DNA from: JBFMAI01 sp964462635
GTDB taxonomy: Bacteria; Planctomycetota; Phycisphaerae; UBA1845; Fen-1342
Reading direction: 5' to 3'
Assembly: GCA_964462635.1 (NCBI GenBank)
Contig: CAYWYJ010000053.1
Span: forward strand, 1 to 23,431
Length of the DNA stretch: 23,431 nt
The position numbers were made by a program, and so were the translations under genes. Below the pieces are notes generated by a model. The model was not told the origin of the DNA. It did no database searches and was given only the letters and a program-made list of their open reading frames with translations. This document shows, one piece after another, positions 1 to 8,791 of the stretch. Each line of letters opens with the position of its first letter. The stretch's first letter is position 1.

Positions 1-227
1 ACCTCGATGGAGCCGCGATAGTGCCCCTGGCGCAGGCCGCGCGGCACGTCCATCGTGCCGACCACATGACCGATGGGCCCGGCGCCGCCGACGAAGTACG
101 TGCGTCCCAGTTCGCTCCCGGTCTCGTCGGTGCCGATGTACGACATCCAGGTGCAACCGGGGAGCCCGGCCAGGAGCAACCCCCACAGACCCACCCCGAT
201 CACCGCGGCTGAGTGGTTCGTGCGCAT
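1..227 (-). CDS. Lipoprotein, partial (C-terminus beyond window edge)
   Basis: The minus strand reads from an ATG at 227 to the window edge with no stop, giving about 75 residues. The N-terminus is a lipoprotein signal: a hydrophobic stretch (VIGVGLWGLLLAG) ending in a lipobox LPGC, with the modified Cys near residue 28. The mature part starts TWMSYIGTDETGSELGRTYFVGGAGPIG and is rich in Gly. I do not recognise the family. It lies 6 bp downstream of the nuclease-family gene on the same strand, so the two are probably co-transcribed. The product should be membrane-tethered and exported. The function is unknown and the C-terminus is missing. Confidence 0.6.
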   Translation of the reverse strand, partial: MRTNHSAAVIGVGLWGLLLAGLPGCTWMSYIGTDETGSELGRTYFVGGAGPIGHVVGTMDVPRGLRQGHYRGSIE

Positions 228-233
228 CGCGGC

Positions 234-629
234 TTACGACGCGGCTTCCTTCAGGACGTGGTCCTCGACGTACAGCGGCACCTGGTGGGCCACGCCGAGC
301 GCGATCGCGTCCGACGGCCGGCTGTCCACCTCGACGAGCTCGCCGTGATGGCGGATGACGAGTTTGGCGTAGAAGGTGTGCTCCTGGAGGTCGTTGATGA
401 CGATCTTCTCGAGTTCGCCGCCGAGGGCCTCGATGACGTTGGCCAGCAGGTCGTGCGTCAGGGGGCGCGGCAACTGGACGCCCTTGACCCGCCGGTCAAT
501 CGCCAGTGCCTCGGTGAGGCCGATGACGATTTGCAGCAGGCGCGACCCGTTCCGCTCCCGCAGCACGATCACTTGCGAATCGTGCGATTCGGAGATGCGA
601 ATCTGGGCCAAATCCATCCGGACTTCCAT
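234..629 (-). CDS. Bifunctional nuclease (BFN/DUF151) family protein
   Basis: The product is 131 residues, about the usual size for the single-domain DUF151/bifunctional nuclease family. Diagnostic segments are ESHDSQVIVLRERNGSRLLQIVIGLTEA near residues 14-41, where a conserved strand leads into the 'IGxxEAxAI' motif, and VDSRPSDAIALGVAHQVPLYV near 101-121, the family's hallmark SRPSDAIALA block. The open frame extends further upstream. I chose the ATG at 629 because AGGAG precedes it at good spacing, the protein then starts at the normal domain boundary, and a sigma70-like promoter lies just upstream (658-686). Some family members have been shown to have DNase and RNase activity, but many are uncharacterised, so the activity here is inferred. 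The gene is divergent from the solute-binding protein gene and followed closely by a lipoprotein gene. Confidence 0.88.
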   Translation of the reverse strand: MEVRMDLAQIRISESHDSQVIVLRERNGSRLLQIVIGLTEALAIDRRVKGVQLPRPLTHDLLANVIEALGGELEKIVINDLQEHTFYAKLVIRHHGELVEVDSRPSDAIALGVAHQVPLYVEDHVLKEAAS

Positions 630-657
630 CGTCGCTCCTGCCCGCGTACCGCGGGCG

Positions 658-686
658 AACCTAGCCGTCGCCCGCGCGGGTGTCAA
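658..686 (-). promoter_or_regulatory. Sigma70-like promoter for the BFN gene
   Basis: On the minus strand a perfect TTGACA (-35, 686-681) is separated by 17 bp from TAGGTT (-10, 663-658). The predicted start site is near 651, about 20 nt ahead of the ATG at 629. Confidence 0.6.
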
Positions 687-715
687 GCCGCGCCCCGGCG
701 TGGCGGCGCGCGGTG

Positions 716-744
716 TTTCCACGTGCTCGTCGGCACGCGACAAT
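716..744 (+). promoter_or_regulatory. Candidate promoter for the solute-binding protein gene
   Basis: TTTCCA (716-721), a 17-bp spacer and GACAAT (739-744) each match four of six consensus bases. The expected leader is about 33 nt before the ATG at 784. It is divergent from the promoter at 658-686. This rests on spacing and partial matches only. Confidence 0.4.
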
Positions 745-783
745 GCGTCGCGCGGCCGCGGGCCGCGACCGACCGGAGGCGTC

Positions 784-2487
784 ATGCCGCGCGTGCTGCT
801 GACCTCGTTGCTGGTTCCGGCCCTGGCCTTGCTTGCGTGGCTCGGGTTCGCCCAGCGCGCGCCGCGGGCCGACTTCGTCCTGACCAGCGGCGAGCCGCGC
901 ACGCTCGATCCGCACCGCGTCAGTTGGCTGCCGGAGATTCAGCTCGCCGCCACGCTGTTTGAAGGGCTTACGCGGCTCAATGCCGAGACGTTTGGGCCGG
1001 AACCCGCGGTCGCCGAACGGTGGGACGTGAGCGCGGACGAGCGCGTGTACGTGTTCCATCTGCGGCCGACGGCGCGCTGGTCCACGGGCGAGCCGGTGAC
1101 GGCGGAGGATTTCCGCTTCGCCTGGCTGCGGGTCCTGGACCCGCGGAGCGAGGCGCCGTACGCCAACCTGCTGTTCGCGGTGCGCGGGGCCCGCGAGTAC
1201 TACAACTCGCGGCTGAATGCGGACGACACGGACGACGTGCCGGCCGGGACGGTGGCCGTATCGGCCGACGACGAGCGGACGCTGCGCGTCGAGCTGGCCG
1301 GCCCGTGTCCGTACTTCCTGGAATTGACCTCGTTCATCACGCTCGCCCCGGTCCACCGCCCCACGCTCGAACGCTGGGCCTACCGCGACGGCCGCGTGCT
1401 GCGGTCCACGCAGCACCTGTGGACGCGCCCGGCCCACCTCGTCGGCAACGGACCGTTTCGGCTCACGCGCTGGGAGTTCAAGCGCTCGATCGGGCTCGAA
1501 CGCAACCCCCACTACTGGGACGCCGCGACCATCGGCGTGAGCACCATTGAAGCGTGGATCACGACGGACCCCGGCGCGGCGTTGATCGCCTACCAGACGG
1601 GCCGGGCCGACCTCGTGCGTTGGCTGGAGGCGCCCGTCGCCGAGGTGTTGCAGGCCGAGCAGGCGGCGGGGCGGCGGCGCGACTTCTTCACGGGCGACCG
1701 CTTGGCGACGTTCTTCTACCGCGTCAACTGCCGCCGGCCGCCCTTGGACAACCCCGACTTGCGCAAGGCGTTGTCGCTGGCGATTGATCGCGCGGCCTTG
1801 TGCGAACATGTGCTGCGGTTGGGGGAGCCGCCGGCCTGGACGCTCGTGCCGCGCCCGGCGTTGGCCCGGATGACGCGGTCGGGACCGGGCGGCACGGTCG
1901 TCCGCTATGAGCCGCCGAGCGGCTTGGGGGCCGCACTCTCGCCCGCGCAGCGCGCGGAGCTGGCCCGCGAGTACCTGCGCCGCAGCGGCTTTGGCCCGCG
2001 GATCGAATCCCGACCGATCGAGATCACGTTCCCGCCCGACCCGGAGCAGCGGGCGCTGGCGGAGGCGGTGCAGGCGATGTGGGAGTCCACGCTGGGGCTG
2101 CGGGTCGAGCTGCGCCCACAGGAGCCGAAAGTCCTCAGCAGCCGCATCCGGGACCTCGATTACGACGTGGCCCGTAGCGATTGGTTCGGCGACTACCTCG
2201 ACCCGGACGCGTTTCTGGGGCTCTTCGTCAGCGTCAGCGGCCACAACCGCACGGGCTGGACCAACGCCGAGTACGACCGGCTGGTCGCCGACGCCGCCCG
2301 CGAGGCCGACGCCGCCCGGCGCTACGCGCTGCTGGCCGCCGCCGAACGGATACTGTGCGAAGAGGAGCTGCCAATCATTCCCATCTTTCATCGGCGGGGC
2401 AACTACCTGCTGAACCCGCGCTTCACGGGCCTCCGCGACAACGTCCGCGACCTGCTTCAGATTCACCGGGTGCGCCGCGCGGAGTGA
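784..2487 (+). CDS. Peptide/oligopeptide ABC transporter substrate-binding protein (SBP family 5, OppA-like)
   Basis: The product is 567 residues, typical of the OppA/DppA family. The N-terminus is hydrophobic (residues 4-23), consistent with an export signal or anchor. I see no lipobox Cys, unlike many bacterial OppA proteins. The family signature lies at about 77-120: AERWDVSADERVYVFHLRP, then ARWSTGEPVTAEDF and WLRVLDP. NGPFRLTRWE with NPHYWD follows, and the second lobe carries the usual 'LRKALSLAIDR' helix and FGDYLDPDAFL. The ATG at 784 has GGAGG just upstream. The open frame begins much earlier, but that part overlaps the divergent gene's promoter and start. The protein would capture peptides outside the membrane. 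No permease or ATPase genes adjoin it, so its transporter partners must be elsewhere. GT-rich opposite-strand frames here are shadows. Confidence 0.9.
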   Translation: MPRVLLTSLLVPALALLAWLGFAQRAPRADFVLTSGEPRTLDPHRVSWLPEIQLAATLFEGLTRLNAETFGPEPAVAERWDVSADERVYVFHLRPTARWSTGEPVTAEDFRFAWLRVLDPRSEAPYANLLFAVRGAREYYNSRLNADDTDDVPAGTVAVSADDERTLRVELAGPCPYFLELTSFITLAPVHRPTLERWAYRDGRVLRSTQHLWTRPAHLVGNGPFRLTRWEFKRSIGLERNPHYWDAATIGVSTIEAWITTDPGAALIAYQTGRADLVRWLEAPVAEVLQAEQAAGRRRDFFTGDRLATFFYRVNCRRPPLDNPDLRKALSLAIDRAALCEHVLRLGEPPAWTLVPRPALARMTRSGPGGTVVRYEPPSGLGAALSPAQRAELAREYLRRSGFGPRIESRPIEITFPPDPEQRALAEAVQAMWESTLGLRVELRPQEPKVLSSRIRDLDYDVARSDWFGDYLDPDAFLGLFVSVSGHNRTGWTNAEYDRLVADAAREADAARRYALLAAAERILCEEELPIIPIFHRRGNYLLNPRFTGLRDNVRDLLQIHRVRRAE

Positions 2488-2714
2488 CGGCGCGGCGGGT
2501 TGCGGTCCGAATCCAGACTGGACCCTTTGGTGTGCGACGATCGTCACCCTTCCCCGACCTGTCCCTGGAAGGGAGGGTGCTGCCGCCTCGCGGCTGAGTA
2601 ACCGTGCGCGAACATGCGGCGCGGGAGGGTGACCCCGCCGCGCCGGAACTGCCGGGCCGCGGCTCGCCGGGAGGCTCGCCCTCCCTGGAAGGGAGGGGAA
2701 CGGTTGCCTCGCGG
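2488..2714. repeat. Intergenic pair of TCCCTGGAAGGGAGGG modules
   Basis: Two related segments lie between convergent genes. One runs 2562-2595, the other 2682-2716. Each starts TCCCTGGAAGGGAGGG and ends CCTCGCGGCT, with about 8-9 variable bases between. The second can fold as CCCTCCCT-GGA-AGGGAGGG (8 bp stem) and runs into the stop codon of the minus-strand phosphodiesterase gene. The pair could act as a bidirectional transcription end signal. A related sequence occurs at 21560-21583 inside a prepilin gene. Confidence 0.6.
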
Positions 2715-3530
2715 CTAGTCTTCCGCGTCACCCGCGGGCAGCGGCTGCGGATCGGGGACGTTGACGCGTTCGATCCACCGGGCTTGCCCCGTCTGGTCAT
2801 CGACCTCGACGATCACCCCGCATAGCCGCGTGTCGTCCGAAGCGACGGTGTACGGGTGCGGCACGCCGGTGACGAGCGACTTCACCACCGCGTCCTTGTC
2901 GCGGCCGAGCACGGAATCGTACGGTCCGGTCATGCCGATGTCGGTGATGTACGCCGTGCCGCGCGGCAGCACGCGCTCGTCGGCCGTCTGCACGTGCGTG
3001 TGCGTGCCGACCACGACGCTCACCCGCCCGTCGAGGTACCAGCCCATCGCCACCTTCTCGCTGGTCGTCTCGGCGTGCATGTCCACCACGATCGTCTTGA
3101 CGTCGGAATCCAGCTTGGCCAGCAGCCGGTCGGCGGCGTGAAACGGGCAGTCCGCCCGCACGTTCATGAACGTCCGCCCCAGCAACGTGAACACCGCCAC
3201 ACGCCCCCCGTTCCGGGCGGCGACCACCGACAACTCGCCGCCCGTGGCCTCCGGCGGCAGGTTCGCCGGGCGGACGATGCGGTCCGAGGACGTCAACAGC
3301 GGCAACACCTCCCGCCGCCGGTATACGTGGTCCCCCATCGTACACACGTCGATGCCGTAGTGCCGGAGCTTGCTGAACATCGCGGGCGTCAGGCCGCTGC
3401 CGGCGGCGGCGTTCTCGGCGTTGGCGATCACGCAGTCGATCTCGCGTTCCCCGACCAGACGCGGCACGATCTGCGAGCAGGCATGCTTGCCGGGCCGCCC
3501 CACGATGTCACCGATGATAAGCAGTCGCAT
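2715..3530 (-). CDS. ymdB: YmdB-family metallophosphoesterase (2',3'-cyclic-nucleotide 2'-phosphodiesterase type)
   Basis: The product is 271 residues, close to the normal length of this compact family (YmdB of Bacillus, DR1281 of Deinococcus). Metal-binding motifs appear in order: GDIVGRPG with Asp8, NAENAAAGSGLTP with Glu39 and Asn40, MGDHVY with His68, MHAETTSEK with His152, and GTHTHVQTADE with His177 and His179, followed by GTAYITDIGMTGP. The family is dinuclear and hydrolyses cyclic nucleotides; in Bacillus it affects biofilm and motility decisions. One ligand position differs: the usual GNH reads GDH (Asp67). I chose the ATG at 3530 because the product then starts with the canonical MRLLIIGDIVG; the longer upstream frame adds an unrelated leader. 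It lies 106 bp downstream of the glycosyltransferase gene on the same strand. Confidence 0.92.
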   Translation of the reverse strand: MRLLIIGDIVGRPGKHACSQIVPRLVGEREIDCVIANAENAAAGSGLTPAMFSKLRHYGIDVCTMGDHVYRRREVLPLLTSSDRIVRPANLPPEATGGELSVVAARNGGRVAVFTLLGRTFMNVRADCPFHAADRLLAKLDSDVKTIVVDMHAETTSEKVAMGWYLDGRVSVVVGTHTHVQTADERVLPRGTAYITDIGMTGPYDSVLGRDKDAVVKSLVTGVPHPYTVASDDTRLCGVIVEVDDQTGQARWIERVNVPDPQPLPAGDAED

Positions 3531-3636
3531 GTTCAGTCTTTCTAGCGTTCCCCCGGCCGCCGCGCGGGCGCCGGACGATACCGGAGTATAGCCGCTCGGC
3601 ATCGCGTAGGGGCCACCCCCGGTTCGCCGATGCACG

Positions 3637-5418
3637 TCACAGGGCCGGCCGAAGGGGACCGTCGATCGCGTACAGCTCGTACGGCCCCGTGCCGCCGATC
3701 TGTCGCAGAGCGCCCGGATTTCGCAGCCGCAGCCGCTGAAAAGCCTGCCAGTAGTACGTCTCGCGGTTCTCGACCGGGACCACGTGGGTCGCCCCCGTCG
3801 CGTTCAGGTGTTCCCACAGCCGTTCCTCGGCGAAACGGCGGTCCGCGTCGAGCATCTGCGGCGTAATCACGCGACCGCAGCCCCACCACGGCCGGTCGGC
3901 CGGGTAGGTCATCGGGATCGGGTTGTCGCCGGGCACCACCGGCACGGTCTTCCGTCCCGTACACAGGTACAGGTAACCGCCGTAGCGGGCGCTCACGATC
4001 GCGTCAGCGGGGGTCGCCTCGCGCAGGAGGGTCGCCAGGGCCGCGCGTTGCTGCTCGGCCTCGGCGAGCCCGTGACGCTCCAGAAGCTGCGTTTCGTCCG
4101 GGCGGAGCAGCGGCTGGCCCCGCGCGTACGCTAGCAACAACACACATACCGCCACGATGCGGAAAGCTGCCCCAACACCAGTGGCTCCCGGCCGCCACTC
4201 CGGAGGCAACGCGGACGAGACGTTCGGCGCGGGCGCCGCGCCGGCCTGCTCTGGCCCCGCGAGGAGCACGGCTGCCCGCCGGATCACCTCCGCCAACCCG
4301 GCCAGGACGAGGGTGAGTCCCAGCGGCAGGATCGGCGTCAGCAGCCGCGTGGGGGGATAGGGCCACACCAGAACCAGGCCCGCGTAGCCGAGCAGGTACA
4401 GGTGTGCGGCCGGGGCCGATCGGCGGAACGTAATCGCCAGCCCCACTAACAACAGTGCGGCGACGCCCCCCATGCCGACGTACACGGGCAGTGCGGCCCG
4501 CGGCCCGCTGCGCAGCAGACGGTCAACCACGCCCGCCGGCGGTTGCACGACTTCCTCGAACACCGATAGGCCGAGGGCCACTACGTTGTGGCCGACCACG
4601 CGGGCCAGCGTCCGCACATCCGCCGGCAGCCACGCGCTGTAGTCCAGGTCGTAGCGCAGGGCCTCAACCGGGGCGCTGCGCGCGTTCGTCACCGCGGCCG
4701 CCCTCCGCCACACCTGCCAACCCCCCGCGCCCGCCGCGGCGATTATGGCCGTCGCCACCAGTGTCTTCCAACGCCGCCGGACCAATGCATCCACGAGCAG
4801 GGCGGGAATCGCGGCCAAGCCGGCCGACCGCGTGAGGTAAGAAGCCGCCGCCAGCAGCCCGCCGAGGACGCCTCGGGTGAGCCCGCGGCGCGGCGGCGTG
4901 GTCGCGTCCGTCGCGGGACCGACGGCGCCCAGCAGCGCCCCCATCGAGACCACCAGGTACAGCGGCTCGGAAAAGGGGGTGCGCAGGACCGTCAGGGTCA
5001 TCGCGTTGCCGAAGGCCAGGACGCTGCCGGCGGTCGCCAGCCACCACGGGATCCCCCAGGCCCGCCGCATCAGGCGGTACGCCAGCCACGAGCCGAGGGC
5101 CCACAGGGCGACGTTGAGTATCTGGAAGGCGGGCACGTTGGCCGGGAAGTCCGGAAACACGCGCCACACAACGGACAGCAACACCGGGTAAAGCGGGGGG
5201 TACTTGGTCTGGAGCGGCTCGCCCGGCAACTCCAGGTGCCGGTACCCGTGCCCCGTGGCCAGGGCCCGGCCCGTGACGAGGTAGATGCCGTCGTCGAGGT
5301 AGGCCCCGACCACGGACGGCAGGTGGACGACCGCCACCCCGATCAGGGTGCCCATCACCGCGAGGGCCAGCAGGACGCCGAGGTCTACCCGCATCGCAGC
5401 GTCGAGTCTTCGTCTCAT
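3637..5418 (-). CDS. GT39/ArnT-like membrane glycosyltransferase
   Basis: The product is 593 residues: a polytopic N-terminal membrane region of about 450 residues and a soluble C-terminal part. After the first membrane helix comes the loop YLDDGIYLVTGRALATGHGY (residues 40-59). Its acidic pair is at the position of the catalytic or metal-binding Asp of GT-C/GT39 (PMT, ArnT) enzymes, and it is followed by KYPPLYP (72-78). Such enzymes transfer sugars from polyprenyl-phosphate donors outside the inner membrane; the acceptor cannot be told. The ATG at 5418 has GAGGG at 5 bp spacing. Other in-frame ATGs at 5394 and 5439 are possible. The C-terminal domain (ARYGGYLYLCTGRKTVPVVPG onward) resembles the periplasmic tail of many PMT-like proteins. 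A second GT39-like gene lies at 13292-15406. Confidence 0.75.
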   Translation of the reverse strand: MRRRLDAAMRVDLGVLLALAVMGTLIGVAVVHLPSVVGAYLDDGIYLVTGRALATGHGYRHLELPGEPLQTKYPPLYPVLLSVVWRVFPDFPANVPAFQILNVALWALGSWLAYRLMRRAWGIPWWLATAGSVLAFGNAMTLTVLRTPFSEPLYLVVSMGALLGAVGPATDATTPPRRGLTRGVLGGLLAAASYLTRSAGLAAIPALLVDALVRRRWKTLVATAIIAAAGAGGWQVWRRAAAVTNARSAPVEALRYDLDYSAWLPADVRTLARVVGHNVVALGLSVFEEVVQPPAGVVDRLLRSGPRAALPVYVGMGGVAALLLVGLAITFRRSAPAAHLYLLGYAGLVLVWPYPPTRLLTPILPLGLTLVLAGLAEVIRRAAVLLAGPEQAGAAPAPNVSSALPPEWRPGATGVGAAFRIVAVCVLLLAYARGQPLLRPDETQLLERHGLAEAEQQRAALATLLREATPADAIVSARYGGYLYLCTGRKTVPVVPGDNPIPMTYPADRPWWGCGRVITPQMLDADRRFAEERLWEHLNATGATHVVPVENRETYYWQAFQRLRLRNPGALRQIGGTGPYELYAIDGPLRPAL

Positions 5419-5562
5419 CGGGGCCCTCGGGAACCCCATGCAGCCGCGCCGCCGGCACCGCGGCTTGGCGTGCCGAGTTGCCGCGGAACACTGGGCGGCG
5501 CCCGTCCGCGACATGTCCGGGCGGGGCGGGGCATCCCGCACGCGGTGACCGCTTGGCGGGGC

Positions 5563-5591
5563 AGTCTAGGTCCGCGCGCGGCGCTGTGCAA
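5563..5591 (-). promoter_or_regulatory. Candidate promoter for the glycosyltransferase gene
   Basis: On the minus strand TTGCAC (5591-5586), a 17-bp spacer and TAGACT (5568-5563). The predicted leader is roughly 140 nt. It sits back to back with the stronger plus-strand promoter at 5619-5647. Confidence 0.45.
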
Positions 5592-5618
5592 CGGGCGGGC
5601 CGCCGGCCGTTTTGGGTT

Positions 5619-5647
5619 TTGACAAACGCCGGGCCTTGTCGGATACT
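5619..5647 (+). promoter_or_regulatory. Sigma70-like promoter for the coiled-coil protein gene
   Basis: A perfect TTGACA (5619-5624), a 17-bp spacer and GATACT (5642-5647, 4 of 6). It is the least G+C-rich part of the intergenic region. The leader to the ATG at 5743 would be about 90 nt. Confidence 0.6.
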
Positions 5648-5742
5648 CCCGCAATCGGCCGCGGGGGTCGGGCGACCGGCGGAGGGTCGCCGCGGCCGCG
5701 AGGTACGTCCAGCGTGACCGGGCAGGGTTGCAGGAGTCAGTG

Positions 5743-7152
5743 ATGGCCGGTCGTCCCGTTAGTCTGCATGGGGGGTCTTCCGGAATGTTGTACGGCCTGA
5801 TCGCCTTCGCGGGCATCAGCGTCATCTCGCTCGGCTTGTTCGTTTTTCAGCTCACCAAGAACAAGGCCGCCGAGAACCGGGCGCAGGGGGCCGAACAGCG
5901 GATTCAGCTCTACGGCACCCCGCCCTCGTACTACGCGGACGAAGCCCGCAGCCGCAAGTCGAACGTCTTCGGCGTGATGAACGACGACTTGCGCAAGCTC
6001 GCGGGGCTGGTGACCGGCGCTCCCGACGACGTCGGGGCGGCGGTGCAGGCCAAGGCCCAGCGCGTCCTCGGGGACATCGTGCGGACGAAGCCCGGGACGA
6101 TCAGCACGGGGGACGCGCTGCTGACCGCCTTGATGACGATGAGCGAACGGTACGGGCGGGAACAGGCGGCCGGGCGGGAGCTCGGGGCGCAGGTGCAGGA
6201 GCTGCGGAACCAGAACGCCGCCCTCACCCAGCAGCTCAAGGCCACCCGCGATGAGTTCGAGGCCCAGGTCGCGCGGCTGAGCGAGCAGGTGCGGCTGGCC
6301 CAGGAGGAGAAGATCTCCGCCGTCGCGAAGAAGGACTCCCAGCTCCAGCAGCTTCAGGCCACCCTGGACGCCACCGAGGCCCAGCTTCAATCCATGCGGC
6401 GGGAGGGGAACACCATCGTCCGGGAGAAGGACATCGAGCTCGGGCGGCGCGAGGCCCTGATCTCCGAGTTGCAGAAGCAGGTCCAGGCCCTCAAGCCCGG
6501 AGCGTTCGACCCGACGGCCGTGCTGACCAGCGCCGACGGGCGCATTGCCCGCGCCATCCCCGGCAGCGACCTTGCGTACATCACGCTCGGGGCGGCGGAC
6601 CGGATCAAGCCGGGCATGGGCTTCGAGGTGTACTCGCCGGCGCGCGAGAGCGGCGGCGGCCTGCGGGGCAAGGCCTCGCTCGAGGTCGTCACCGTGATGG
6701 AGCAGACCGCGGAGTGCCGCGTCACCCGACGCGTCGCCGGCCAGCCGATCATCGAGGGCGACGTCATCGTCAATATCGCCTACGACCGCGGCCGCAAGCC
6801 GAAGTTCGTCGTCCGCGGCGACTTTGACCTCGACTACGACGGCAACACCGATTTCAACGGGCTGGAAGAGATCGCGGCGCTGATTCGGCAGTGGGGCGGG
6901 CAGGTGGTCGAGGAGCTGGACGAATCGGTGGACTTCGTGGTGATCGGCCTGCCGCCGACGGGACCGGAGATCGCCGCCGACCAGCGCGTCAGCGCCGTGG
7001 TCCGCGATCAGGCGGTCCAGAAAGAGCTGGAGCGGAGCAAGTACCGCGCCCTGGTCGAGCGGGCGCAGAAGATGTTCATTCCGGTGGTCACGCAGAACCA
7101 GTTCCTGTTCCTGACCGGCTACGCGGGCGACGCCGTCGTGGTCCGCCGCTAG
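5743..7152 (+). CDS. Membrane-anchored coiled-coil protein with possible FlgT-C-like and BRCT-like C-terminal domains
   Basis: The product is 469 residues and I cannot name a family. Visible architecture: a short Gly/Ser-rich N-terminus; one membrane helix at about 15-36; a long Gln/Glu/Leu-rich coiled coil at about 135-250; a beta-rich segment at about 255-346 (ADGRIARAIPG..., YITLGAADRIKPGMGFEVY, IIEGDVIVNI) that resembles the small barrel seen at the C-terminus of FlgT-like proteins; and a last domain at about 351-469. That domain has alternating strand and helix with FVVRG, IRQWGGQVVEELDESVDFVV and KMFIPVVTQNQFLFLTGY, a pattern like BRCT. An acidic loop D362-x-D364-x-D366-G-N368-x-D370 could bind calcium. 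The ATG at 5743 follows AGGAG at 6-7 bp. The earlier TTG of the open frame lacks such a site. Location is probably periplasm-facing if the single helix is an N-in anchor. All domain assignments are inference. Confidence 0.75.
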   Translation: MAGRPVSLHGGSSGMLYGLIAFAGISVISLGLFVFQLTKNKAAENRAQGAEQRIQLYGTPPSYYADEARSRKSNVFGVMNDDLRKLAGLVTGAPDDVGAAVQAKAQRVLGDIVRTKPGTISTGDALLTALMTMSERYGREQAAGRELGAQVQELRNQNAALTQQLKATRDEFEAQVARLSEQVRLAQEEKISAVAKKDSQLQQLQATLDATEAQLQSMRREGNTIVREKDIELGRREALISELQKQVQALKPGAFDPTAVLTSADGRIARAIPGSDLAYITLGAADRIKPGMGFEVYSPARESGGGLRGKASLEVVTVMEQTAECRVTRRVAGQPIIEGDVIVNIAYDRGRKPKFVVRGDFDLDYDGNTDFNGLEEIAALIRQWGGQVVEELDESVDFVVIGLPPTGPEIAADQRVSAVVRDQAVQKELERSKYRALVERAQKMFIPVVTQNQFLFLTGYAGDAVVVRR

Positions 7153-7486
7153 CGCCGTCGTTGCGCGCAGTCCGAGCCACCCCGGTCCGTACGGGTACCC
7201 CGGGTCATCGGACGCTGGACGGGAGGGCGAGCCTGTCTCCTTTGGCTACCCTGCCGGCCCGGCGAGCCGCGGCGCGGCACGAGCCACACTCCCCCGCGTC
7301 GCACAATCGCGCATGCCCATTCAGCGCCGGGTTCCTCGGCGCGTGACGGTCGGTCCGCAGGCGTGCCGCGTCGAACGGGCGGGTGTGGGGGACCGCCGCG
7401 CACACGCGAGGCGCGGCGCGTCAATCCCCACACTTGATCCCCCGCGTCTGCGGCGGGGCCAGCTGACCGTGCTTGTCTGGCGGGGC
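7153..7486. other. Gene-free convergent intergenic region
   Basis: This 334-bp stretch separates two converging genes. Apart from the aldehyde dehydrogenase remnant at 7421-7485 I see no gene, no clear hairpin followed by a T-run and no RNA gene. Short open frames here have no recognisable content. Confidence 0.6.
7421..7485 (-). pseudogene. Decayed 3' end of an ALDH7-type aldehyde dehydrogenase gene
   Basis: Read on the minus strand this segment resembles the last 70 or so bases of the intact dehydrogenase gene (10269 onward). The final 26 bases, including the stop, match at 24 of 26 (ending IKCGD-stop against IKFGD-stop). A further 24-base block matches at 20 of 24 and encodes RQTSTVSW where the intact gene encodes RQTNTINW. 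A 5-6 base deletion between the blocks breaks the frame. The differences are mostly conservative or third-position changes, as expected of a diverged paralogue that has died rather than a recent copy. It abuts the stop codon of the TPR membrane protein gene. Confidence 0.7.
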
Positions 7487-8749
7487 TCATTCGCGGAGCG
7501 CCAACGCGTTGGCCACCCAGGGGAACAGTGCCGTGCCAACCAGGAAGGCGCCTCCCAGAATGAAGACCACCTGAGTGGTCCCGAAAACCGTGAGCAAACC
7601 GAGCGCGGAGTATGCCACCAACGCCAACCCCACCGCGCAGGGCGCGAGTACGCGTCGGTGACGTTCGCGTGCGCCGAACACCGCACTCACCGGGATGATC
7701 AGCAGTGCGTTGACCCCCGCCGGAAGGGCGAGAAGGTGCCAACGGAAACTGCTCAGTGCGTAACCCGCAAGTAACAGCAGTACGCTAAGCAAGAGTCCGC
7801 CGACCCAGTTTGACGCCCGGACCCGTTCGGGCGTGAGGGCGAGGCGACCGAAACGGCTGAGCCGCAGCAACAAGTCGAACAACGGACCGGCCGTCCACGA
7901 CAGGAACACAAACACCAGATAGAGTATGGCCACGGGACGAAGGTACGGATCCAGCGTTGGACTCGCCTGGGCCACGGCGCGCAGGAGACGAAAGCCGACG
8001 TAGGCACCGATCAGAAGTCCCCATTGCGCCCGGGTGGACAGGCGCGCCATCCACAGGAAGTACAGCAGCATGACGCGGTACACGACGTTCCGCGCCCGGA
8101 GCGCCTGGATAATCCCGTCGCGGGCATACTCGCTTTGTGGATTCAGCCGCAGCGCCTCGCGGAACGCCTCCAGCGCCTCCTTGGTCTTTCCCGTGTGCAG
8201 CAGCGCCCAACCGCGGCTGGCGTGGGTGAGGTCGTCACCCGGAGCGCGGGCCAAAGCGCTGGCCAGCGTCTCGGCCGCGTCGACCCGACGCCCGAATTTC
8301 ACGAGCGCCATCGCCCTCACGTTCAGCGCCAGCCCGTGCTCCGGATCGATCCGCAGGGCCGTCTCAGCGGCTTCCAGACTCTGCAACCACCGCTGGCGAT
8401 CGTGCAGAATAGCCGCGAGCATCGCGTGATAGTCGGCCTCGTCCGGGTCCAGCCGAACGGCCTCTCGGATCGCCGCTTCCGCGTCGGCTTCCCGGTCCTG
8501 CTGCGCCAGCACGGTGGCATGCACGTAATGACCGTAGGGCACGTCCGGCGCAAGCTTGATCGCCAGCCGGGCCTCCCGCAGGGCGTCCGCCGGCCGCTTC
8601 AGCTCACTGAGCGACAACGCCAGCAGCGCGTGCGCCTCCGCATCATCGGGGTCCGCTGCCAGACCACGCCGCAGGTGCTCCTCCGCCTCTTTCCAGCGCG
8701 ACTGCATCAGGAGCAGTCTGCCGCGCACCACATCCGCCGATCCCGACAT
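7487..8749 (-). CDS. TPR-repeat membrane protein
   Basis: The product is 420 residues. Residues 3-205 are about six tetratricopeptide repeats, with recurring patterns such as AxxxLRRGLAADPDDAEAHALLALSLSEL, AIREAVRLDPDEADYHAMLA and AFREALRLNPQSEYA. Residues 223-415 are hydrophobic and hold about six membrane helices (GLLIGAYVGFRLL, AILYLVFVFLSW, GLLLSVLLLLAGY, VVFILGGAFLVGTALF). This gives a cytoplasmic TPR scaffold fixed to the membrane. No catalytic motif is seen. The ATG at 8749 has GGGAGG at 6-7 bp; the ATG at 8779 does not. The gene starts 42 bp after the stop of the TPR-AAA+ ATPase gene on the same strand, so it is probably its operon partner. Confidence 0.8.
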   Translation of the reverse strand: MSGSADVVRGRLLLMQSRWKEAEEHLRRGLAADPDDAEAHALLALSLSELKRPADALREARLAIKLAPDVPYGHYVHATVLAQQDREADAEAAIREAVRLDPDEADYHAMLAAILHDRQRWLQSLEAAETALRIDPEHGLALNVRAMALVKFGRRVDAAETLASALARAPGDDLTHASRGWALLHTGKTKEALEAFREALRLNPQSEYARDGIIQALRARNVVYRVMLLYFLWMARLSTRAQWGLLIGAYVGFRLLRAVAQASPTLDPYLRPVAILYLVFVFLSWTAGPLFDLLLRLSRFGRLALTPERVRASNWVGGLLLSVLLLLAGYALSSFRWHLLALPAGVNALLIIPVSAVFGARERHRRVLAPCAVGLALVAYSALGLLTVFGTTQVVFILGGAFLVGTALFPWVANALALRE

Positions 8750-8791
8750 GCTGCTGCCTCCCGTTCGGCGTGCCGGCATGCACCCGTCGTG